This document shows, one piece after another, positions 5,653-9,846 of a stretch of DNA of 9,846 bases. The DNA is from an uncultured Lachnospiraceae bacterium (GTDB taxonomy: Bacteria; Bacillota; Clostridia; Lachnospirales; Lachnospiraceae): NCBI GenBank assembly GCA_934351705.1, contig CAKRJK010000031.1:1-9846 (forward strand), in the 5' to 3' direction. Numbering within the stretch: the first letter of the stretch is position 1; every line of letters begins with the position of its first letter. The translations under genes were made by a program, and so were the position numbers. Below the pieces are notes generated by a model. That model did not search any database and was not told where the DNA came from. It saw nothing but the letters and a program-made list of their open reading frames with translations.

Positions 5653-7736
5653 TAGTTTCTCTCTTCCCAATAAATATCTATCTTGTCACCGTCTTTTAAG
5701 ACTGCGGTGTAGTCTGCATTTTCTCCGTTTAACAAGGTCATGATCGTACGACCTCTGGCATCATTTAAATTAAAATCGATATAGTTGAAAATGTCAACAT
5801 AAACATATTCTTTTTTGCCGCTCAAAGTGACCTTCTCACCGTTGGCAATCACCTCTATGCTTATCTCCTGTTCTTTTGCATCGTCCTCCGCCGGTTCGCC
5901 GCTGCTTGGTTTTTCGGCAATCGTCGGTGCGATTTTGGCATCTCTTTCCGGTTTTGTCTGCTCTTCTTCCTGCAGATCGTCAATGTGGGTTCTGGTCTCT
6001 AAAACCGTCCACTCCACCTCAAAATTCTCATACACTAAGGTCGCTAAGTCTGCATCGCGGTTATTCACCAGAATCTCCTGATCCATATCCAGCTCAACAT
6101 CCATAAATTCTATCAACTGACCAATCGTATAATAGCTTCTCGTCTCAATGAAATCGCCTTCCTGAATCCGATAGCTTGGTGGCTCCAACACGCCGTTGAC
6201 TTCCACAAAACGCGGGCAGACCACTGTTTTCTGATTGACGATAAATTCGATCGTTGCGTCTGTGTATTCCTCCAACTGCTCCACGGTATAGACTGCTGCC
6301 TCTCCGACTGTGGACGGTTCGATCACGATCTCACAGTTTGGCTCCAGCGGTGTATTGATGCTGACTTCTTTTCCGTTCATCAGAACGACTGCCGACTCTC
6401 CGCTCTGGCCTCTTGCAATCTTCTGCTTTCCGTTGATGGTGTAGTTGATCTCTTTTCCTCTTCTCGGGAAAAGCTGGTCATTCGGGAATCCCGCCTGCAT
6501 TGCCGCATCCACAATCGTCAGTTTATTGTTGTCATATAATTTGATACGCTCTCCGTTAAAATGTACTAAAATAAAATTATTCTTCTGGTCATAATAATTT
6601 AAACAGATACCGATCGGCGTAACCAAAAGCGGATCTTTTTTGATGTCCTCCTGCTCAAAATGAACCTCCTGTAACACTTCCTCTCCGCGAAGTGCCACAC
6701 GCTCATGCGGCAGCTCCAGCTTATCCGCCAGCTTTTCTTCAAATCCGTGTATCTTACCGCCGCCGCCGACAATAAAAGTAGCACTGACGGATTTATTTCC
6801 GTTTAACTCTTTAATCTTATCTGCAACGGACGTTGTAATCTTATCTACTAATTCCTCTGTCAACTCCCACACTTCACTCGCCGGAATGGTATGGGAAATA
6901 CTCATAATATCTTTGTATTCGATCTCTTTTTCGGTTCCGGATGCCCGTTTGATATGCTCTGCTGTCTTAAAATCCACCAGATAGTGCTGTACCAGCTTCT
7001 CGGTAATCTCGTCACCCGCCTGCGGGATCATACCGTAGGCAATGATACTTCCGTCTCTCGTGATTGAAATATCGGAGGTTCCCGCGCCGACATCCACCAA
7101 TGCGATATTCAACATCCGGAATGTCTCCGGTATTGCCACATTGATTGCGGCAATCGGCTCTAAGGTCATGTTTGCGACCTCTAAACCTGCCCTTGCACAC
7201 GCAGAATACAAACCGTCGACTACGTCTTCCGGAAGGAAGGTAACGATAATGTCCTCTGCAATCTTCTCAGCCTTATGCCCCTCAAGATTGGAAAAAATGT
7301 CATCATTCAAACGGTATTTGACCACAGAATATCCCACGCAGTAAAATTTGAATTTCGTGTCATTCTGTTCTTTTAAGATATTGGACGCCTGCTCGATTCC
7401 CAATAAATCCAGAGTATGTATATCCTCTTTGGTAACAACGGTCTCTTCTTCGTATTCGTACTCTACGGTTGTGGTCACTGTCTTTAACACACGACCTGCG
7501 GCTGCAATGCAGACATCGTGCAACGGCTGCTCAATCTGCTGTTCCAATTCATTTTTGACCGCCTCAATCGTAGCCCCCACACGTCCGATGTCATGAATCT
7601 GACCGTCTAACATGGAACGCGTCTCATGCTCTTTGATATATTGTGCTACAACGATGAATTCATTTCCCTCTTTGTATCCGACCGTTCCGACTACATTTCT
7701 GGTTCCGATATCCAATCCAAATACCAATGATTCCAT
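5652..7736 (-). CDS. FtsA-like actin-fold ATPase with long C-terminal beta-rich extension
   Basis: A 694-aa protein whose first 350 residues are an FtsA/PilM-type actin-fold ATPase. Phosphate-1 is FGLDIGTRN (6-14), phosphate-2 is VDVGAGTSDIS (214-224) and the adenosine motif is VGGGGKI (323-329). An SHS2-like 1C region lies at about 100-190. Typical FtsA is about 400-440 aa. Here another 300 residues follow: repeated short beta segments with NGK/NGE turns (about 395-580), an acidic, proline-containing linker (about 585-623) and a final module ending LKDGDKIDIYW. These look like tandem beta-grasp or ubiquitin-like folds, by eye only. No amphipathic C-terminal membrane helix of FtsA type is evident, so a direct role in Z-ring anchoring is uncertain. 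The start is the ATG at 7736, because AGGAG (7748-7744) has 7-nt spacing. The longer frame to 7781 runs 15 codons into coaE without support. The gene begins one base after coaE. Confidence 0.88.
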   Translation of the reverse strand: MESLVFGLDIGTRNVVGTVGYKEGNEFIVVAQYIKEHETRSMLDGQIHDIGRVGATIEAVKNELEQQIEQPLHDVCIAAAGRVLKTVTTTVEYEYEEETVVTKEDIHTLDLLGIEQASNILKEQNDTKFKFYCVGYSVVKYRLNDDIFSNLEGHKAEKIAEDIIVTFLPEDVVDGLYSACARAGLEVANMTLEPIAAINVAIPETFRMLNIALVDVGAGTSDISITRDGSIIAYGMIPQAGDEITEKLVQHYLVDFKTAEHIKRASGTEKEIEYKDIMSISHTIPASEVWELTEELVDKITTSVADKIKELNGNKSVSATFIVGGGGKIHGFEEKLADKLELPHERVALRGEEVLQEVHFEQEDIKKDPLLVTPIGICLNYYDQKNNFILVHFNGERIKLYDNNKLTIVDAAMQAGFPNDQLFPRRGKEINYTINGKQKIARGQSGESAVVLMNGKEVSINTPLEPNCEIVIEPSTVGEAAVYTVEQLEEYTDATIEFIVNQKTVVCPRFVEVNGVLEPPSYRIQEGDFIETRSYYTIGQLIEFMDVELDMDQEILVNNRDADLATLVYENFEVEWTVLETRTHIDDLQEEEQTKPERDAKIAPTIAEKPSSGEPAEDDAKEQEISIEVIANGEKVTLSGKKEYVYVDIFNYIDFNLNDARGRTIMTLLNGENADYTAVLKDGDKIDIYWEERN

Positions 7737-7737
7737 T

Positions 7738-8337
7738 CTACTTCTCCTCATCCAAATATGTTCTAATCTGTAAAAAAGCATCCTCCGGTGTGTGGTTATT
7801 ATCTATCACAACCTTGCAATGTCTGCGATAGACCTCCTCCGTAAGCTGACTCTGAAAAATCGTATTGATCTTTTTGTCTGAATAGCCCCGGTTTTCTTTC
7901 AGACGCTTTCTGCGATTTTCCTCACTAGTATAAATATACCATAACTCATCACAGATTTCATCATAATGCTCCTCAATCAAAAGAGCCGCCTCCAAAATCA
8001 GATACTCAAGCTCTCCTGCCTGCTGTTCTCTGTGATAGGTTTCCAAAATATATTCTTTGACTGCCGGATGAACAATCGCATTCATACGCTCCCGCTTTTT
8101 GGCATCCCCGAAAATCACCGCTGCCATTTTCGGTCTGTCAATCATGCCGTCCGGCAAAAAAATCTCTTCTGCTTCAAACTCTTTTTTTATTATATCATAA
8201 CATGCTGTTCCCGGTGTCATCAAATCATGTGCAATTTCATCCGCCAGCATGACTTTTGCATTGTAATGCGACGCAAGATAGCCTAAGATTTCTGACTTTC
8301 CCGCTCCGACACCGCCTGTAATCCCGATAAACTTCAT
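7738..8337 (-). CDS. coaE: Dephospho-CoA kinase
   Basis: This cytoplasmic enzyme phosphorylates the 3'-OH of the dephospho-CoA ribose using ATP, the last step of coenzyme A synthesis. The 199-aa length is normal. The Walker A P-loop is GITGGVGAGKS (residues 5-15, K14). The DEIAHDL segment (33-39) carries the conserved Asp of the family. The segments IDRPKMAAVIF (66-76) and VHPAVKEY near residue 90 are typical CoaE features. The LID-like basic region RRKRLKENRGYS lies at about 142-153. The start ATG at 8337 overlaps the polA TAA by one base (TAATG), with GAGG about 7 nt upstream inside polA. polA-coaE adjacency is common in Firmicutes. No promoter is visible between them, so coaE is expected to be expressed with polA. 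Confidence 0.96.
   Translation of the reverse strand: MKFIGITGGVGAGKSEILGYLASHYNAKVMLADEIAHDLMTPGTACYDIIKKEFEAEEIFLPDGMIDRPKMAAVIFGDAKKRERMNAIVHPAVKEYILETYHREQQAGELEYLILEAALLIEEHYDEICDELWYIYTSEENRRKRLKENRGYSDKKINTIFQSQLTEEVYRRHCKVVIDNNHTPEDAFLQIRTYLDEEK
7744..7748 (-). promoter_or_regulatory. AGGAG ribosome binding site inside the coaE tail, fixing the FtsA-like start
   Basis: AGGAG at 7748-7744 lies in the last codons of coaE, 7 nt from the ATG at 7736. It supports this start rather than one at 7781, which would overlap coaE by 44 bases. Confidence 0.75.
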
Positions 8338-9846
8338 TATTTTGCCTCATACCAGTTCTCACCTGCATGGCTGTCTATCTCCAGCTCTACTGCAAGATGA
8401 GCGGCACCTTTCATCTCTTCTTCTAAAATCCTGTTTACTTTTTCAATTTCATCTTTTGCAGTTTCTATCAACAGCTCATCATGCACCTGCAATATCAATT
8501 TTGACGAAAGTCCCTCCGCCTGCAGTCTCCGATGTACACGGTTCATTGCTATTTTGATAATATCCGCCGCCGTTCCCTGTATCGGTGAATTCATTGCGAT
8601 TCTCTCCCCAAAGGAACGCTGCATAAAGTTGGATGACGCAATCTCCGGTATCGGACGTCTTCTGCCAAACATTGTCGTCGTATAACCGTTCTTCTTTGCT
8701 CCCTCTACCTGCGCGTCCAGATATGCCTTGATTTTCGGATACGTCTCAAAATAACGCTCGATATATTCTCCCGCCTCTTTTTTGCTGATACTCAAATCCT
8801 GGCTCAATCCAAAAGAACTGATTCCGTACACGATTCCGAAGTTGACCGCCTTTGCGTTTCTTCTCTGTAAATCCGTCACCTCATCAAACGGTGTATGAAA
8901 TACCTGCGACGCCGTCATGCGGTGAATATCCTGTGCTTCACGGTAAGCATGGATCAGGTTCTCGTCATTGGACATATGTGCCAGAATACGAAGCTCGATC
9001 TGGGAGTAGTCCGCATCGACAAACACACATCCCTCTTTTGGATGGAACACTTTACGAATCAGTCTTCCGAGTTCCATGCGGATCGGAATATTTTGAAGAT
9101 TCGGCTCTGTACTGCTCAGACGACCTGTCGCAGTAACCGTCTGCTGGAAGTTGGTGTGAATCCGTCCGTCCTCTTCGATGTAGTTTGCCAGTCCGTCCGC
9201 ATAGGTGGATTTTAATTTTGTGAGCTGGCGGTACTCTAAGATTTTAGACACCAGCGGATATTCTGCGGCAAGTTTTTCCAACACATCCGCCGCTGTGGAA
9301 TATCCCGTCTTTGTTTTCTTTCCATACGGCATCTGCAATTTTTCAAACAAAATCGTTCCGAGCTGTTTCGGGGAGTTGATGTTAAAGACTTCCCCCGCTC
9401 CCTCATAGATTTCTTTTTCCAGAATCTCTATCTGCGCAGCAAGCTGTTCTCCGTATTTTTTCAGTTCTTCGCCATTGACAAGAATGCCCTCTTTTTCCAT
9501 ATCTGCAAGCGTGTATACAAGCGGCAGTTCCACCTCATCATAGAGCTGTTTCATTCCGGTCTTTTCTAACTCCTCTTGTAATGTGTCCGCTGTACAAAAC
9601 GGTACATAGGCTTCATAGCAGATATATTTTAAAAATTCTTCCGGTTTCTCGTTTTGTGCCTCTTCCAATGACATTTTCCCGAGCAGGTCTGTTTTGGATG
9701 GCAGGAGCAGATTGGCATAGTCTTTTGCCAAATCTTCATACGGATATTCATTTTTGAGCGGATTCAGCAGATACGCCGCCACCGATGCGTCAAACACACC
9801 GTCCGATTCACGAAGCGGAATCTGTTTTGGGACGTGCTTTAAATCC
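8337..9846 (-). CDS. polA: DNA polymerase I, C-terminal 502 residues (5' end outside window)
   Basis: The frame is open to the window edge (first whole codon at 9845-9843), so the 5'-nuclease domain and true start lie beyond 9846. The visible part starts DLKHVPKQIPLRESDGVFDASVAAYLLNP, the middle of the 3'-5' exonuclease-like domain. The polymerase domain follows. Motif A is VDADYSQIELR. The O-helix is RRNAKAVNFGIVYG, with the Lys and Tyr that contact the incoming nucleotide. Motif C is QVHDEL. The protein ends in GENWYEAK. The polymerase fills gaps in repair and replaces Okazaki primers. In the exonuclease-like domain, the stretch matching E. coli YAAEDADVT reads YICYEAYVPFCTADT and lacks the metal-binding Asp (D501 of E. 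coli). Proofreading is therefore probably absent, as in Taq and Bacillus stearothermophilus enzymes. Confidence 0.97.
   Translation of the reverse strand, partial: DLKHVPKQIPLRESDGVFDASVAAYLLNPLKNEYPYEDLAKDYANLLLPSKTDLLGKMSLEEAQNEKPEEFLKYICYEAYVPFCTADTLQEELEKTGMKQLYDEVELPLVYTLADMEKEGILVNGEELKKYGEQLAAQIEILEKEIYEGAGEVFNINSPKQLGTILFEKLQMPYGKKTKTGYSTAADVLEKLAAEYPLVSKILEYRQLTKLKSTYADGLANYIEEDGRIHTNFQQTVTATGRLSSTEPNLQNIPIRMELGRLIRKVFHPKEGCVFVDADYSQIELRILAHMSNDENLIHAYREAQDIHRMTASQVFHTPFDEVTDLQRRNAKAVNFGIVYGISSFGLSQDLSISKKEAGEYIERYFETYPKIKAYLDAQVEGAKKNGYTTTMFGRRRPIPEIASSNFMQRSFGERIAMNSPIQGTAADIIKIAMNRVHRRLQAEGLSSKLILQVHDELLIETAKDEIEKVNRILEEEMKGAAHLAVELEIDSHAGENWYEAK

Noticed and set aside
5652..7781. 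Longer version of the FtsA-like protein starting at 7781
   Set aside because: The extra 15 residues overlap coaE and show no family similarity. A strong RBS with ideal spacing supports the ATG at 7736.

Overview
The window looks like chromosomal DNA of a low-to-mid GC anaerobic Firmicute, most likely a Lachnospiraceae/Clostridia member. The evidence is protein flavour (Clostridia-type PolA, CoaE, FtsA-like and ACT/UPF0210 proteins), strong AGGAGG-type ribosome binding sites, and the split purine genes at the left end. Genus cannot be settled from sequence reading alone. All ten genes called with reasonable confidence lie on the minus strand, so transcription runs from right to left.

Right to left, positions 9846 to 2470 hold a tightly packed, probably co-transcribed run. 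It contains polA (5' end outside the window), coaE, an FtsA-like actin-fold ATPase with a long C-terminal extension, a YycJ/WalJ-type metallo-beta-lactamase-fold nuclease, an ACT-domain protein, its UPF0210/DUF711 partner, and a HAD phosphatase. The first four are joined by 1-nt overlaps (TAATG) or a 1-nt gap, which suggests translational coupling. There is a 62-nt gap before the ACT gene, then gaps of 10-12 nt. A 14-bp stem-loop at 2397-2430 probably ends this unit.

Positions 2343 to 430 hold a two-gene purine unit: an archaeal-type PurO-like IMP cyclohydrolase followed by a stand-alone AICAR formyltransferase. Together they would carry out the last two steps of IMP synthesis, done in most bacteria by the single bifunctional PurH. 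Here the PurH N-terminal cyclohydrolase domain is absent and an unrelated cyclohydrolase sits directly upstream.

Positions 1-429 are different in character. An A-tract array in helical phase (about 358-430) follows the formyltransferase stop codon. Next come a 53-codon ORF of unknown function (166-327) and the first 51 codons of a gene (1-153) that resembles the PBECR-type phage nuclease fold and has an excellent RBS with a GTG start. This may be the edge of a mobile or phage-derived segment. No tRNA, rRNA, CRISPR array, insertion sequence or riboswitch was recognised.
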